Below are positions 63,940 through 64,000 of a DNA stretch of 64,000 nucleotides, piece after piece. The position numbers were made by a program, and so were the translations under genes. This stretch comes from a gamma proteobacterium symbiont of Taylorina sp. (GTDB lineage Bacteria; Pseudomonadota; Gammaproteobacteria; GRL18): positions 124,001-188,000 of the forward strand of contig JAHXIV010000007.1 of NCBI GenBank assembly GCA_025655455.1, written 5' to 3'. The notes beneath the pieces were generated by a model. That model was not told the DNA's origin. It did no database searches and saw nothing but the letters and a program-made list of their open reading frames with translations. How positions within the stretch are numbered: the first letter of the stretch is position 1; the number at the start of each line of letters is the position of its first letter.

Positions 63940-64000
63940 AGAGCCTTCAGTAAATGAAATTTATCACTGTCGCTTTGCTAATATTTTTTATAGCAAAGAA
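63940..64000 (-). repeat. Palindromic dispersed repeat copy (runs to window edge)
   Basis: AAGAGCCTTCAGTAAATGAA, then TCACTGTCGCTTTGCTA and TAGCAAAGAA: inverted orientation, nearly the same as the copy at 22869-22935. Begins 12 bases after the aioB stop, so it could act as a terminator or separate aioB from the next gene. Confidence 0.6.

Noticed and set aside
1-64000. tRNA, rRNA or CRISPR arrays
   Set aside because: No cloverleaf-like segments, rRNA cores or regularly spaced direct repeats seen on either strand.

Overview
The window looks like chromosomal DNA from an AT-rich gammaproteobacterium. The evidence is the set of typical gammaproteobacterial genes (lptD-surA-pdxA, rsmA-apaG, hslVU with a DUF971 gene, polB, hslR, lptG, ycjXF, queC/queD) and an aioB-type Rieske protein at the right edge. 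The aioB gene suggests a chemolithotrophic or metalloid-exposed lifestyle. I cannot name the genus from sequence alone.

Layout. 1-7.2 kb is signalling: a Ser/Thr kinase-HDOD-GAF protein cut by the left edge, a cupin fused to a Rof-like domain, and a di-haem peroxidase followed after one base by a DAHL-type hybrid histidine kinase. 7.2-14.2 kb, minus strand, is DNA repair and proteolysis: polB, a membrane-anchored SbcC-like ATPase, small proteins, DUF971, hslU, hslV. 14.3-15.9 kb is an accessory island resembling integron cassettes (attC-like hairpins, zinc ribbon, GNAT, hicB remnant). 16-22.9 kb holds pdxA-surA-lptD, a sigma-54 activator and cobO. 23-31.6 kb holds queC, a three-domain QueD fusion, gene remnants, a DUF5610 protein, a ferredoxin-reductase, hemD, lipoproteins, rsmA, comFB and apaG. 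31.6-36 kb holds lptG, a secreted protein, a RAYT-like protein lacking its catalytic residues, hslR and DUF455. 36-45 kb holds a solitary two-partner-secretion exoprotein with a decayed paralogue tail, a haem-sensing GGDEF-EAL protein, DUF3025, a HAD hydrolase and transposase-like debris. 45.4-47.8 kb is ycjX-ycjF.

The most unusual part is about 47.9-60.9 kb. Two P1B-like ATPases without HMA domains have the transport-site Cys-Pro-x motif replaced (YGT and FGY by alignment). They sit with DUF5132/PacL-like small membrane proteins, a DoxX protein whose N-terminal half resembles the ATPases' N-terminal membrane region, a remote SDF-family transporter, a DUF2892 protein, a Cys-ended Ala/Lys-rich small protein, a cyclic-peptide-type ABC exporter, a Crp/Fnr regulator and an anchored helix-hairpin-helix protein. 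Several begin with the same kind of short Gly-rich membrane segment. One ATPase is preceded by a 31-codon leader ORF that overlaps its start; a diverged copy of leader and promoter lies 0.6 kb upstream. I read this as a candidate membrane platform for ion or metal handling.

A palindromic repeat family with the tail GCTGAGGGCTCTTATC is scattered through the window, and one tail copy lies next to the RAYT gene. I saw no tRNA, rRNA or CRISPR array.
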